Positions 42,287-58,993 of a DNA stretch of 64,000 nucleotides are shown here, in pieces. Position 1 is the stretch's first letter, and each line of letters opens with the position of its first letter. The translations under genes were made by a program, and so were the position numbers. The notes under the pieces are model-generated. The model had not been told where the DNA came from, made no database searches, and worked only from the letters and a program-made list of their open reading frames with translations. This DNA comes from Melieria omissa (Eukaryota; Arthropoda; Insecta; Diptera; Ulidiidae), in the NCBI GenBank assembly GCA_963971225.1, contig OZ020267.1, forward strand, positions 121,327,891 to 121,391,890. Reading direction: 5' to 3'.

Positions 42287-42610
42287 ACAAATTTCTATAC
42301 AAAAGAGATTATTGAAAACAATTTTAACTACTTTCGATATTATTATTAAGAAAATATAGTTGTTTTTTTTTTTTAGTTTTCATGCTAACAAACATTGCAA
42401 TTCACAACATAACATTTAATCAAAAAAACGTCGAAATATAAATTTTATTGCAAACATGCCAAAACATACATTGAAAGCGAATTATGCAAATTTTCTGATT
42501 CAGAAAAATAATTCATCCATTTTGTTGAGAACATTCCCAAAAACAAAAAATATGCATTTGAATAGAAATGTACTGATATGATATGGAGGTGAATAGTCGA
42601 ATAAGCATTC

Positions 42611-42730
42611 GCCAACGACCATACCACGCTGAATACATCGGTTCTCGTCCGATCACCGAAATTAAGCAGCGTCGGGCGCGGTTAGTACTTGGATGGGGGA
42701 CCGCTTGGGAACACCGCGTGTTGTTGGCAT
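42611..42730 (+). rRNA. 5SrRNA: 5S ribosomal RNA, copy 6
   Basis: Same sequence as copy 1; T8 terminator at 42741-42748. Confidence 0.95.
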
Positions 42731-42748
42731 TTGCCTAAACTTTTTTTT

Positions 42749-45261
42749 GCTCCCTCCTCCTTATTTCTTTTCAACACATTTTCATTTAATTCACATTTCG
42801 AGTTCAGTTTTTACTGAATGGTCTTTCTTATGTATGTTTCTTCTTCTTTTTTTAGAACATTTTGCCTAAACTTTTTTTTGCTCCATCCTCCTCCTTATTT
42901 CTTTTCAACACATTTTCATTTAATTCACATTTCGAGTTCAGTTTTTACTGAATGGTCTTTCTTATGTATTTTTTTTCTTCTTATTTTCAACATTTTATCA
43001 TCTACAACGATTTCATTTACGTATCAGCCCATAGCTTCATAATATGCTATATTAAGATATTGTATTACTGTTGTGAAAGATATAAGTTTTACATTTTTTA
43101 AGTCGTTTTAAGAAAATATCCCAGAACTAGAACGAAAAAAGCGTCAAATATGGTCCACGCAGTGTAGATAGAATGGGAGCACCGTATAATGCAGACATAC
43201 AAAATGCAGACAAGACATATTGCAGACAAATTTTGTAAATGTAGACAGGACAAAATGCAGACAAGACAAAATACAGACAGGACAAAATGCAGACAAAACA
43301 AAATGCAGACAAAACAAAATGCAGACAAGACAAAATGACGGCAAGACAAAACGCAGACAGGACAAAATGCAGACAAGACAAAAACTAAATCCAGAAACAT
43401 TAATTTTAATATCGGAATGAAACTGCGTTATTAATTTAGAACAAAAGTTAGTTTATTTATGAAGATAGTAAATTAAAATTATTAATAGTATTTACATTTT
43501 TTTTTTTAATGTATCCCAAAACTAAACTCCCATGAGGGTTATTTTTTGCAGTCCGGCCACCCAGGAAAAACTTATTGGCAAGAAAACTATGGATTTGAAC
43601 AAAAAATACTGTGCACACCTGACTGTTGCTTGATGTGGTGGTGACTCCCATGAGGCTTATATTTTTAGCGCCCGGCCGAAGGCCGGCCACTTGGGAAAAA
43701 CTTATTGCCAAGAAAACTATGGCTTTCGGGAAAACTGTATGCACCTCTGGGATTGCGAAAAAAAGCGCGAATTTTAAACTTTGAGCGAAATTTTAAACCT
43801 TGGGCCTCGATATCTCGAAAACGAAGCGAGATATCGAAAAATTGTATTCCTCATTTTCGACTTATTTTTGGTCAATGTATCTAAAGACACCCTCAAATGG
43901 CGGCGCCACGGAAACCGTAGTCGTGCCTTTTTTTGCATACAAAATCATGCACTGAATAAATATAGCTTCAATAATTGTTTATTGATAAAAAAAATGTGTC
44001 TGTCATTTGTCTCCATTTTTCTGTATTCTGTATTTTGTCCTGTCTGCGTTTGGTCTTGTCTGCATTACGTCTTTCTGCAATTCGTCATACACCCGATAGA
44101 ATATATACAAAAACATGTACACATTGCAAAAACTCCATTTATTCAAGGGACAGCGAAATGGTCTGCAAGGAGTGTGCAAAATAAAAATGCTCAATGAATC
44201 TTCGATGTTATTATTGCTTTTGAACCTTTTTAAACTTTTTAATAGGTTTCTTAGTTTTAAAAACTTGAAGTTCTTACGAAAAAATACATATGTATGTATA
44301 AATAAGCCACATTTTCACCTTTTGTATGGTTTCCGAAAAGACTTAATAATTTAAGCACATTTTTTTAAATCAATGAAATGTATTATATATAAACTTATTC
44401 TTTTCTTTTTTGTGTGCTATTATTTTTTGTTTTTAAATATGCATACATCGGTATTTAGAAACAATAAAAATACAAATACTCCATTTTATATGCCAACAAG
44501 TGAGCATAACATACATAAAATTCTTGTGGGAAGACAGTTGACGCATTTGACAAAGAAAATACTATGAAATTAATGATTTTAATAGAATATTACTTCCAGT
44601 AAATAGTTTTGAATATTTAAATTATATTGAAAATTAAATATAGATGATTTTGTATGCTAATTATAAAAATCGAACCGAGTTGAGCTAAGATATTCGATTT
44701 GCAAAACGTATACTTGGTAGACTTTCGGTAAGTTGAGAGCAATTGTAAAATATTTTTTTTAACTGTTGCATTCAATAAATGTGAATAAATTTCATTTAAA
44801 TACTATGTAAATTGTTCAAAATCATATATAAATGCAACTTTAACTATTTATTGAATGTATAAGTGGTAAAATGTTAAGTTTTTTCTATGAAATTTCATAA
44901 TAAATCAGGCAAAGTTTATGTTTGACTGCATTTAAAACTGTCATCATAACAAATATGAGGCAAATATATTAAAAATGCGAAAGATCAATATTTGGTAAAT
45001 ATTAATGGGTGATTTGTTTGAATGGAAATGGAAAAGTAATGTTTTAAAAAATTAAAATTCTATTTGAAGATGACTATTAGAAAATGTTCACAACTACTGA
45101 CTGGTAAATTATTATCATATATCCCTTCTACATGAGTCTCACTTTTTCAAGGGACTTAAACTTGTGTTCTGTGAGTCACTGAATTTTATTGAATTTGAAT
45201 TGTGTTGCGTAGCGTTTTGTTACGAATTGAATTGGGAAAAAGTGTAAAGTGAAAAGGAGAA
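42749..45261. other. 5S-H1 spacer, unit 6
   Basis: Minisatellite 43187-43383 and inverted arm 43999-44086. No gene seen. Confidence 0.6.
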
Positions 45262-46023
45262 ATGTCGGAATCTGCTGTAATTGCTAATGCATCATCGCCG
45301 GTTGCTGCAGCGGGAGCTACGGCTGTTGCGGAGAAAAAGGTTGCTGCCAAGAAACCGGCATCGGCAAAATCAAAGAAACCCGCAGCTGCACCAACCCATC
45401 CGTCGACACAGCAAATGGTCGATGCATCGATTAAAAATTTGAAAGAGCGCGGTGGCTCTTCACTGCTGGCCATCAAGAAATATATTAGTGCAACATATAA
45501 ATGCGATGCACAAAAATTGGCTCCGTTCATAAAGAGATATTTAAAGTCTTCGGTAGTCAGCGGTAAATTGATTCAAACTAAAGGCAAAGGTGCATCCGGA
45601 TCGTTCAAGTTATCGGCAGCTGCAGCAAAACCGAAAAAAGTCGGCAGCAGTAAGCCAAAATCGTCATCTGTGGAAAAGGGTAAAGCAAAGAAGAAGAAGA
45701 GTGGAGCATTGGGAGCTAGCAGTGCAGCCAAGAAGAAATCTTCATCGGCGATTGGCGCCAAGAAAACGAGCAGTGACAAGGCAGCTGTAAAGGTAAAGAA
45801 AGCAGCTGTGGCTACCAAAAAGACAGCCGAAAAAAAGAAGAGTGAAAAGGCAAAAGTGAAAAGTATCAAGAAGACTGGTACAGTTAAGGCGAAACCAGCA
45901 AAGGCAAAGCCAAGCGCCACCAAACCAAAAGCACCCAAGGTTAAAACATCTGCTGCCAAGCCAAAAAAGACTGCAACAGCGGCCAAGAAGCCAGTCGCTA
46001 AAAAAACGGCTGCCAAAAAGTAA
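45262..46023 (+). CDS. His1: Linker histone H1, copy 6
   Basis: Same 253-residue protein as copy 1. Confidence 0.98.
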   Translation: MSESAVIANASSPVAAAGATAVAEKKVAAKKPASAKSKKPAAAPTHPSTQQMVDASIKNLKERGGSSLLAIKKYISATYKCDAQKLAPFIKRYLKSSVVSGKLIQTKGKGASGSFKLSAAAAKPKKVGSSKPKSSSVEKGKAKKKKSGALGASSAAKKKSSSAIGAKKTSSDKAAVKVKKAAVATKKTAEKKKSEKAKVKSIKKTGTVKAKPAKAKPSATKPKAPKVKTSAAKPKKTATAAKKPVAKKTAAKK

Positions 46024-46081
46024 GGTGTCAGTAATGGGACATTATCTATATATTTACATATATCTGAAATGATATATAAAA

Positions 46082-46097
46082 AGCCCTTTTCAGGGCT
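46082..46097 (+). promoter_or_regulatory. 3' stem-loop, H1 copy 6
   Basis: AGCCCT-TTTC-AGGGCT. Confidence 0.95.
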
Positions 46098-46176
46098 ACA
46101 AAATCAATATACAAAGAGAATCGGAATATTTTCAAACGCTAAATATATTTTTAATAAATTGTTTAATTGCGACGCG

Positions 46177-46230
46177 CGATTCCCGTCCGATCACAGCGTC
46201 GGGCGCGTTTAGTGGACCGCTTGGGAACAC
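46177..46230 (+). pseudogene. 5S rRNA relic, unit 6
   Basis: Same doubly deleted 5S remnant as in unit 1. Confidence 0.9.
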
Positions 46231-46330
46231 AATGGCGGTGGTTCTATTTGTTTTGCATATTACGATTAAGGAGCATAATAGGATATTTTTTAAAACAACA
46301 TATAAAAATCTCTTTGTTTATATATTTTGT

Positions 46331-46346
46331 GGCCCTGAAAAGGGCC
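46331..46346 (-). promoter_or_regulatory. 3' stem-loop, H2B copy 6
   Basis: Minus strand GGCCCT-TTTC-AGGGCC. Confidence 0.95.
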
Positions 46347-46385
46347 TTTTGTTCTATTAACGTAGATGTTGTAGATTGAAATTGC

Positions 46386-46757
46386 TTATTTGGAACTGGT
46401 GTATTTGGTGACGGCCTTAGTTCCCTCACTGACAGCGTGCTTCGCCAATTCACCGGGCAACAGCAGACGAACGGCAGTCTGAATTTCGCGACTAGTGATT
46501 GTCGAACGCTTATTGTAGTGCGCCAGACGCGACGCTTCGGCAGCGATACGCTCAAAGATGTCATTCACGAAACTGTTCATAATACTCATTGCCTTCGAAG
46601 AGATGCCAGTGTCCGGGTGGACTTGCTTCAACACTTTGTAAATGTAGATAGCGTAGCTTTCCTTCCTCTTGCGCTTCTTCTTCTTGTCGTTTTTCGTAAT
46701 GTTCTTTTGCGCCTTGCCGGCCTTTTTTGCCGCTTTACCACTCGTTTTAGGAGGCAT
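46386..46757 (-). CDS. His2B: Histone H2B, copy 6
   Basis: Same 123-residue protein as copy 1; divergent from H2A copy 7. Confidence 0.98.
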
Positions 46758-47375
<618 letters not shown>

Positions 47376-47406
47376 ACAATCGACTAATACAACAAATTAC
47401 ACAAAC

Positions 47407-47422
47407 CGTCCTTTTCAGGACG
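47407..47422 (+). promoter_or_regulatory. 3' stem-loop, H2A copy 7
   Basis: CGTCCT-TTTC-AGGACG. Confidence 0.95.
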
Positions 47423-48009
47423 ACAAAATATTCGAACAAAGAGTTGAAAAATATGTTCAAACAAGAATTTATAAAAATATTTTGTCATGAAGTAAATTTT
47501 ACAAAAGAAATGCTGTTGCTTGCATAGCCGAACATAGTCTCTAAGTAAACTTTTCTATTTGTCTGCATTTCGCCATATTGTATATATATATAATATATAT
47601 TGTGCCTATTGTAAAAGCTGTGCCATTAGGCAATCCTGCTCCTGTCAGCATACTCGCCGCGCCGCTACTCGTAAGTGTAGCAACGAGTAGCCGGCATAAG
47701 AAGGTAGTAGTAGAAGTGAAGCAATCGAGAACGGATCAAATAAAAGGCAGCGGCCATACAGCATTGTTAAATACATACATTGTTAAATAGTTCTAAGTTA
47801 GTTTAGTAGTTTCTTAATTTTAAATTGAAATTTATTTAGGGAAGCTGTACACACACATATACATTAAAATACAAAGTACAGTACTTTTCGCTTAAAGCGA
47901 ACTTCGAGAGACTTTGTTTAAAACGAAAAATAATCAAAATAGTTTATAAATCTTTCTGTAAATGTGTATAGTAAAATAATTCTTAAATCTTTTTGTAAAT
48001 GTATTTTGT
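47423..48009. other. H2A-H4 spacer, haplotype B (unit 7)
   Basis: Same as unit 3; no gene seen. Confidence 0.6.
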
Positions 48010-48025
48010 GGTCCTGAAAAGGACC
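48010..48025 (-). promoter_or_regulatory. 3' stem-loop, H4 copy 7
   Basis: Minus strand GGTCCT-TTTC-AGGACC. Confidence 0.95.
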
Positions 48026-48058
48026 GTTTTTCATTATTAATGTCGTCAATTTATGAAT

Positions 48059-49088
<1,030 letters not shown>

Positions 49089-49136
49089 GTCAATTTTTAA
49101 ACGGTCGACACTTTCAAAAATAGCAAACAAACAATC

Positions 49137-49152
49137 GGTCCTTTTCAGGACC
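49137..49152 (+). promoter_or_regulatory. 3' stem-loop, H3 copy 7
   Basis: GGTCCT-TTTC-AGGACC. Confidence 0.95.
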
Positions 49153-49476
49153 ACAAATTTCTATACAAAAGAGATTATTGAAAACAATTTTAACTACTTT
49201 CGATATTATTATTAAGAAAATATAGTTGTTTTTTTTTTTTAGTTTTCATGCTAACAAACATTGCAATTCACAACATAACATTTAATCAAAAAAACGTCGA
49301 AATATAAATTTTATTGCAAACATGCCAAAACATACATTGAAAGCGAATTATGCAAATTTTCTGATTCAGAAAAATAATTCATCCATTTTGTTGAGAACAT
49401 TCCCAAAAACAAAAAATATGCATTTGAATAGAAATGTACTGATATGATATGGAGGTGAATAGTCGAATAAGCATTC

Positions 49477-49596
49477 GCCAACGACCATACCACGCTGAAT
49501 ACATCGGTTCTCGTCCGATCACCGAAATTAAGCAGCGTCGGGCGCGGTTAGTACTTGGATGGGGGACCGCTTGGGAACACCGCGTGTTGTTGGCAT
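49477..49596 (+). rRNA. 5SrRNA: 5S ribosomal RNA, copy 7
   Basis: Same sequence as copy 1; T8 terminator at 49607-49614. Confidence 0.95.
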
Positions 49597-49614
49597 TTGC
49601 CTAAACTTTTTTTT

Positions 49615-52127
49615 GCTCCCTCCTCCTTATTTCTTTTCAACACATTTTCATTTAATTCACATTTCGAGTTCAGTTTTTACTGAATGGTCTTTCTTATGTA
49701 TGTTTCTTCTTCTTTTTTTAGAACATTTTGCCTAAACTTTTTTTTGCTCCATCCTCCTCCTTATTTCTTTTCAACACATTTTCATTTAATTCACATTTCG
49801 AGTTCAGTTTTTACTGAATGGTCTTTCTTATGTATTTTTTTTCTTCTTATTTTCAACATTTTATCATCTACAACGATTTCATTTACGTATCAGCCCATAG
49901 CTTCATAATATGCTATATTAAGATATTGTATTACTGTTGTGAAAGATATAAGTTTTACATTTTTTAAGTCGTTTTAAGAAAATATCCCAGAACTAGAACG
50001 AAAAAAGCGTCAAATATGGTCCACGCAGTGTAGATAGAATGGGAGCACCGTATAATGCAGACATACAAAATGCAGACAAGACATATTGCAGACAAATTTT
50101 GTAAATGTAGACAGGACAAAATGCAGACAAGACAAAATACAGACAGGACAAAATGCAGACAAAACAAAATGCAGACAAAACAAAATGCAGACAAGACAAA
50201 ATGACGGCAAGACAAAACGCAGACAGGACAAAATGCAGACAAGACAAAAACTAAATCCAGAAACATTAATTTTAATATCGGAATGAAACTGCGTTATTAA
50301 TTTAGAACAAAAGTTAGTTTATTTATGAAGATAGTAAATTAAAATTATTAATAGTATTTACATTTTTTTTTTTAATGTATCCCAAAACTAAACTCCCATG
50401 AGGGTTATTTTTTGCAGTCCGGCCACCCAGGAAAAACTTATTGGCAAGAAAACTATGGATTTGAACAAAAAATACTGTGCACACCTGACTGTTGCTTGAT
50501 GTGGTGGTGACTCCCATGAGGCTTATATTTTTAGCGCCCGGCCGAAGGCCGGCCACTTGGGAAAAACTTATTGCCAAGAAAACTATGGCTTTCGGGAAAA
50601 CTGTATGCACCTCTGGGATTGCGAAAAAAAGCGCGAATTTTAAACTTTGAGCGAAATTTTAAACCTTGGGCCTCGATATCTCGAAAACGAAGCGAGATAT
50701 CGAAAAATTGTATTCCTCATTTTCGACTTATTTTTGGTCAATGTATCTAAAGACACCCTCAAATGGCGGCGCCACGGAAACCGTAGTCGTGCCTTTTTTT
50801 GCATACAAAATCATGCACTGAATAAATATAGCTTCAATAATTGTTTATTGATAAAAAAAATGTGTCTGTCATTTGTCTCCATTTTTCTGTATTCTGTATT
50901 TTGTCCTGTCTGCGTTTGGTCTTGTCTGCATTACGTCTTTCTGCAATTCGTCATACACCCGATAGAATATATACAAAAACATGTACACATTGCAAAAACT
51001 CCATTTATTCAAGGGACAGCGAAATGGTCTGCAAGGAGTGTGCAAAATAAAAATGCTCAATGAATCTTCGATGTTATTATTGCTTTTGAACCTTTTTAAA
51101 CTTTTTAATACGTTTCTTAGTTTTAAAAACTTGAAGTTCTTACGAAAAAATACATATGTATGTATAAATAAGCCACATTTTCACCTTTTGTATGGTTTCC
51201 GAAAAGACTTAATAATTTAAGCACATTTTTTTAAATCAATGAAATGTATTATATATAAACTTATTCTTTTCTTTTTTGTGTGCTATTATTTTTTGTTTTT
51301 AAATATGCATACATCGGTATTTAGAAACAATAAAAATACAAATACTCCATTTTATATGCCAACAAGTGAGCATAACATACATAAAATTCTTGTGGGAAGA
51401 CAGTTGACGCATTTGACAAAGAAAATACTATGAAATTAATGATTTTAATAGAATATTACTTCCAGTAAATAGTTTTGAATATTTAAATTATATTGAAAAT
51501 TAAATATAGATGATTTTGTATGCTAATTATAAAAATCGAACCGAGTTGAGCTAAGATATTCGATTTGCAAAACGTATACTTGGTAGACTTTCGGTAAGTT
51601 GAGAGCAATTGTAAAATATTTTTTTTAACTGTTGCATTCAATAAATGTGAATAAATTTCATTTAAATACTATGTAAATTGTTCAAAATCATATATAAATG
51701 CAACTTTAACTATTTATTGAATGTATAAGTGGTAAAATGTTAAGTTTTTTCTATGAAATTTCATAATAAATCAGGCAAAGTTTATGTTTGACTGCATTTA
51801 AAACTGTCATCATAACAAATATGAGGCAAATATATTAAAAATGCGAAAGATCAATATTTGGTAAATATTAATGGGTGATTTGTTTGAATGGAAATGGAAA
51901 AGTAATGTTTTAAAAAATTAAAATTCTATTTGAAGATGACTATTAGAAAATGTTCACAACTACTGACTGGTAAATTATTATCATATATCCCTTCTACATG
52001 AGTCTCACTTTTTCAAGGGACTTAAACTTGTGTTCTGTGAGTCACTGAATTTTATTGAATTTGAATTGTGTTGCGTAGCGTTTTGTTACGAATTGAATTG
52101 GGAAAAAGTGTAAAGTGAAAAGGAGAA
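49615..52127. other. 5S-H1 spacer, unit 7
   Basis: Minisatellite 50053-50249 and inverted arm 50865-50952. No gene seen. Confidence 0.6.
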
Positions 52128-52889
52128 ATGTCGGAATCTGCTGTAATTGCTAATGCATCATCGCCGGTTGCTGCAGCGGGAGCTACGGCTGTTGCGGAGA
52201 AAAAGGTTGCTGCCAAGAAACCGGCATCGGCAAAATCAAAGAAACCCGCAGCTGCACCAACCCATCCGTCGACACAGCAAATGGTCGATGCATCGATTAA
52301 AAATTTGAAAGAGCGCGGTGGCTCTTCACTGCTGGCCATCAAGAAATATATTAGTGCAACATATAAATGCGATGCACAAAAATTGGCTCCGTTCATAAAG
52401 AGATATTTAAAGTCTTCGGTAGTCAGCGGTAAATTGATTCAAACTAAAGGCAAAGGTGCATCCGGATCGTTCAAGTTATCGGCAGCTGCAGCAAAACCGA
52501 AAAAAGTCGGCAGCAGTAAGCCAAAATCGTCATCTGTGGAAAAGGGTAAAGCAAAGAAGAAGAAGAGTGGAGCATTGGGAGCTAGCAGTGCAGCCAAGAA
52601 GAAATCTTCATCGGCGATTGGCGCCAAGAAAACGAGCAGTGACAAGGCAGCTGTAAAGGTAAAGAAAGCAGCTGTGGCTACCAAAAAGACAGCCGAAAAA
52701 AAGAAGAGTGAAAAGGCAAAAGTGAAAAGTATCAAGAAGACTGGTACAGTTAAGGCGAAACCAGCAAAGGCAAAGCCAAGCGCCACCAAACCAAAAGCAC
52801 CCAAGGTTAAAACATCTGCTGCCAAGCCAAAAAAGACTGCAACAGCGGCCAAGAAGCCAGTCGCTAAAAAAACGGCTGCCAAAAAGTAA
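52128..52889 (+). CDS. His1: Linker histone H1, copy 7
   Basis: Same 253-residue protein as copy 1. Confidence 0.98.
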   Translation: MSESAVIANASSPVAAAGATAVAEKKVAAKKPASAKSKKPAAAPTHPSTQQMVDASIKNLKERGGSSLLAIKKYISATYKCDAQKLAPFIKRYLKSSVVSGKLIQTKGKGASGSFKLSAAAAKPKKVGSSKPKSSSVEKGKAKKKKSGALGASSAAKKKSSSAIGAKKTSSDKAAVKVKKAAVATKKTAEKKKSEKAKVKSIKKTGTVKAKPAKAKPSATKPKAPKVKTSAAKPKKTATAAKKPVAKKTAAKK

Positions 52890-52947
52890 GGTGTCAGTAA
52901 TGGGACATTATCTATATATTTACATATATCTGAAATGATATATAAAA

Positions 52948-52963
52948 AGCCCTTTTCAGGGCT
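52948..52963 (+). promoter_or_regulatory. 3' stem-loop, H1 copy 7
   Basis: AGCCCT-TTTC-AGGGCT. Confidence 0.95.
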
Positions 52964-53042
52964 ACAAAATCAATATACAAAGAGAATCGGAATATTTTCA
53001 AACGCTAAATATATTTTTAATAAATTGTTTAATTGCGACGCG

Positions 53043-53096
53043 CGATTCCCGTCCGATCACAGCGTCGGGCGCGTTTAGTGGACCGCTTGGGAACAC
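53043..53096 (+). pseudogene. 5S rRNA relic, unit 7
   Basis: Same doubly deleted 5S remnant as in unit 1. Confidence 0.9.
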
Positions 53097-53196
53097 AATG
53101 GCGGTGGTTCTATTTGTTTTGCATATTACGATTAAGGAGCATAATAGGATATTTTTTAAAACAACATATAAAAATCTCTTTGTTTATATATTTTGT

Positions 53197-53212
53197 GGCC
53201 CTGAAAAGGGCC
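53197..53212 (-). promoter_or_regulatory. 3' stem-loop, H2B copy 7
   Basis: Minus strand GGCCCT-TTTC-AGGGCC. Confidence 0.95.
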
Positions 53213-53251
53213 TTTTGTTCTATTAACGTAGATGTTGTAGATTGAAATTGC

Positions 53252-53623
53252 TTATTTGGAACTGGTGTATTTGGTGACGGCCTTAGTTCCCTCACTGACA
53301 GCGTGCTTCGCCAATTCACCGGGCAACAGCAGACGAACGGCAGTCTGAATTTCGCGACTAGTGATTGTCGAACGCTTATTGTAGTGCGCCAGACGCGACG
53401 CTTCGGCAGCGATACGCTCAAAGATGTCATTCACGAAACTGTTCATAATACTCATTGCCTTCGAAGAGATGCCAGTGTCCGGGTGGACTTGCTTCAACAC
53501 TTTGTAAATGTAGATAGCGTAGCTTTCCTTCCTCTTGCGCTTCTTCTTCTTGTCGTTTTTCGTAATGTTCTTTTGGGCCTTGCCGGCCTTTTTTGCCGCT
53601 TTACCACTCGTTTTAGGAGGCAT
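53252..53623 (-). CDS. His2B: Histone H2B, copy 7
   Basis: Same protein as copy 1, with one silent alanine-codon change at 53576. Confidence 0.98.
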
Positions 53624-54241
<618 letters not shown>

Positions 54242-54272
54242 ACAATCGACTAATACAACAAATTACACAAAC

Positions 54273-54288
54273 CGTCCTTTTCAGGACG
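54273..54288 (+). promoter_or_regulatory. 3' stem-loop, H2A copy 8
   Basis: CGTCCT-TTTC-AGGACG. Confidence 0.95.
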
Positions 54289-54875
54289 ACAAAATATTCG
54301 AACAAAGAGTTGAAAAATATGTTCAAACAAGAATTTATAAAAATATTTTGTCATGAAGTAAATTTTACAAAAGAAATGCTGTTGCTTGCATAGCCGAACA
54401 TAGTCTCTAAGTAAACTTTTCTATTTGTCTGCATTTCGCCATATTGTATATATATATAATATATATTGTGCCTATTGTAAAAGCTGTGCCATTAGGCAAT
54501 CCTGCTCCTGTCAGCATACTCGCCGCGCCGCTACTCGTAAGTGTAGCAACGAGTAGCCGGCATAAGAAGGTAGTAGTAGAAGTGAAGCAATCGAGAACGG
54601 ATCAAATAAAAGGCAGCGGCCATACAGCATTGTTAAATACATACATTGTTAAATAGTTCTAAGTTAGTTTAGTAGTTTCTTAATTTTAAATTGAAATTTA
54701 TTTAGGGAAGCTGTACACACACATATACATTAAAATACAAAGTACAGTACTTTTCGCTTAAAGCGAACTTCGAGAGACTTTGTTTAAAACGAAAAATAAT
54801 CAAAATAGTTTATAAATCTTTCTGTAAATGTGTATAGTAAAATAATTCTTAAATCTTTTTGTAAATGTATTTTGT
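54289..54875. other. H2A-H4 spacer, haplotype B (unit 8)
   Basis: Same as unit 3; no gene seen. Confidence 0.6.
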
Positions 54876-54891
54876 GGTCCTGAAAAGGACC
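54876..54891 (-). promoter_or_regulatory. 3' stem-loop, H4 copy 8
   Basis: Minus strand GGTCCT-TTTC-AGGACC. Confidence 0.95.
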
Positions 54892-54924
54892 GTTTTTCAT
54901 TATTAATGTCGTCAATTTATGAAT

Positions 54925-55954
<1,030 letters not shown>

Positions 55955-56002
55955 GTCAATTTTTAAACGGTCGACACTTTCAAAAATAGCAAACAAACAA
56001 TC

Positions 56003-56018
56003 GGTCCTTTTCAGGACC
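56003..56018 (+). promoter_or_regulatory. 3' stem-loop, H3 copy 8
   Basis: GGTCCT-TTTC-AGGACC. Confidence 0.95.
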
Positions 56019-56342
56019 ACAAATTTCTATACAAAAGAGATTATTGAAAACAATTTTAACTACTTTCGATATTATTATTAAGAAAATATAGTTGTTTTTT
56101 TTTTTTAGTTTTCATGCTAACAAACATTGCAATTCACAACATAACATTTAATCAAAAAAACGTCGAAATATAAATTTTATTGCAAACATGCCAAAACATA
56201 CATTGAAAGCGAATTATGCAAATTTTCTGATTCAGAAAAATAATTCATCCATTTTGTTGAGAACATTCCCAAAAACAAAAAATATGCATTTGAATAGAAA
56301 TGTACTGATATGATATGGAGGTGAATAGTCGAATAAGCATTC

Positions 56343-56462
56343 GCCAACGACCATACCACGCTGAATACATCGGTTCTCGTCCGATCACCGAAATTAAGCA
56401 GCGTCGGGCGCGGTTAGTACTTGGATGGGGGACCGCTTGGGAACACCGCGTGTTGTTGGCAT
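56343..56462 (+). rRNA. 5SrRNA: 5S ribosomal RNA, copy 8
   Basis: Same sequence as copy 1; T8 terminator at 56473-56480. Confidence 0.95.
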
Positions 56463-56480
56463 TTGCCTAAACTTTTTTTT

Positions 56481-58993
56481 GCTCCCTCCTCCTTATTTCT
56501 TTTCAACACATTTTCATTTAATTCACATTTCGAGTTCAGTTTTTACTGAATGGTCTTTCTTATGTATGTTTCTTCTTCTTTTTTTAGAACATTTTGCCTA
56601 AACTTTTTTTTGCTCCATCCTCCTCCTTATTTCTTTTCAACACATTTTCATTTAATTCACATTTCGAGTTCAGTTTTTACTGAATGGTCTTTCTTATGTA
56701 TTTTTTTTCTTCTTATTTTCAACATTTTATCATCTACAACGATTTCATTTACGTATCAGCCCATAGCTTCATAATATGCTATATTAAGATATTGTATTAC
56801 TGTTGTGAAAGATATAAGTTTTACATTTTTTAAGTCGTTTTAAGAAAATATCCCAGAACTAGAACGAAAAAAGCGTCAAATATGGTCCACGCAGTGTAGA
56901 TAGAATGGGAGCACCGTATAATGCAGACATACAAAATGCAGACAAGACATATTGCAGACAAATTTTGTAAATGTAGACAGGACAAAATGCAGACAAGACA
57001 AAATACAGACAGGACAAAATGCAGACAAAACAAAATGCAGACAAAACAAAATGCAGACAAGACAAAATGACGGCAAGACAAAACGCAGACAGGACAAAAT
57101 GCAGACAAGACAAAAACTAAATCCAGAAACATTAATTTTAATATCGGAATGAAACTGCGTTATTAATTTAGAACAAAAGTTAGTTTATTTATGAAGATAG
57201 TAAATTAAAATTATTAATAGTATTTACATTTTTTTTTTTAATGTATCCCAAAACTAAACTCCCATGAGGGTTATTTTTTGCAGTCCGGCCACCCAGGAAA
57301 AACTTATTGGCAAGAAAACTATGGATTTGAACAAAAAATACTGTGCACACCTGACTGTTGCTTGATGTGGTGGTGACTCCCATGAGGCTTATATTTTTAG
57401 CGCCCGGCCGAAGGCCGGCCACTTGGGAAAAACTTATTGCCAAGAAAACTATGGCTTTCGGGAAAACTGTATGCACCTCTGGGATTGCGAAAAAAAGCGC
57501 GAATTTTAAACTTTGAGCGAAATTTTAAACCTTGGGCCTCGATATCTCGAAAACGAAGCGAGATATCGAAAAATTGTATTCCTCATTTTCGACTTATTTT
57601 TGGTCAATGTATCTAAAGACACCCTCAAATGGCGGCGCCACGGAAACCGTAGTCGTGCCTTTTTTTGCATACAAAATCATGCACTGAATAAATATAGCTT
57701 CAATAATTGTTTATTGATAAAAAAAATGTGTCTGTCATTTGTCTCCATTTTTCTGTATTCTGTATTTTGTCCTGTCTGCGTTTGGTCTTGTCTGCATTAC
57801 GTCTTTCTGCAATTCGTCATACACCCGATAGAATATATACAAAAACATGTACACATTGCAAAAACTCCATTTATTCAAGGGACAGCGAAATGGTCTGCAA
57901 GGAGTGTGCAAAATAAAAATGCTCAATGAATCTTCGATGTTATTATTGCTTTTGAACCTTTTTAAACTTTTTAATACGTTTCTTAGTTTTAAAAACTTGA
58001 AGTTCTTACGAAAAAATACATATGTATGTATAAATAAGCCACATTTTCACCTTTTGTATGGTTTCCGAAAAGACTTAATAATTTAAGCACATTTTTTTAA
58101 ATCAATGAAATGTATTATATATAAACTTATTCTTTTCTTTTTTGTGTGCTATTATTTTTTGTTTTTAAATATGCATACATCGGTATTTAGAAACAATAAA
58201 AATACAAATACTCCATTTTATATGCCAACAAGTGAGCATAACATACATAAAATTCTTGTGGGAAGACAGTTGACGCATTTGACAAAGAAAATACTATGAA
58301 ATTAATGATTTTAATAGAATATTACTTCCAGTAAATAGTTTTGAATATTTAAATTATATTGAAAATTAAATATAGATGATTTTGTATGCTAATTATAAAA
58401 ATCGAACCGAGTTGAGCTAAGATATTCGATTTGCAAAACGTATACTTGGTAGACTTTCGGTAAGTTGAGAGCAATTGTAAAATATTTTTTTTAACTGTTG
58501 CATTCAATAAATGTGAATAAATTTCATTTAAATACTATGTAAATTGTTCAAAATCATATATAAATGCAACTTTAACTATTTATTGAATGTATAAGTGGTA
58601 AAATGTTAAGTTTTTTCTATGAAATTTCATAATAAATCAGGCAAAGTTTATGTTTGACTGCATTTAAAACTGTCATCATAACAAATATGAGGCAAATATA
58701 TTAAAAATGCGAAAGATCAATATTTGGTAAATATTAATGGGTGATTTGTTTGAATGGAAATGGAAAAGTAATGTTTTAAAAAATTAAAATTCTATTTGAA
58801 GATGACTATTAGAAAATGTTCACAACTACTGACTGGTAAATTATTATCATATATCCCTTCTACATGAGTCTCACTTTTTCAAGGGACTTAAACTTGTGTT
58901 CTGTGAGTCACTGAATTTTATTGAATTTGAATTGTGTTGCGTAGCGTTTTGTTACGAATTGAATTGGGAAAAAGTGTAAAGTGAAAAGGAGAA
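56481..58993. other. 5S-H1 spacer, unit 8
   Basis: Minisatellite 56919-57115 and inverted arm 57731-57818. No gene seen. Confidence 0.6.
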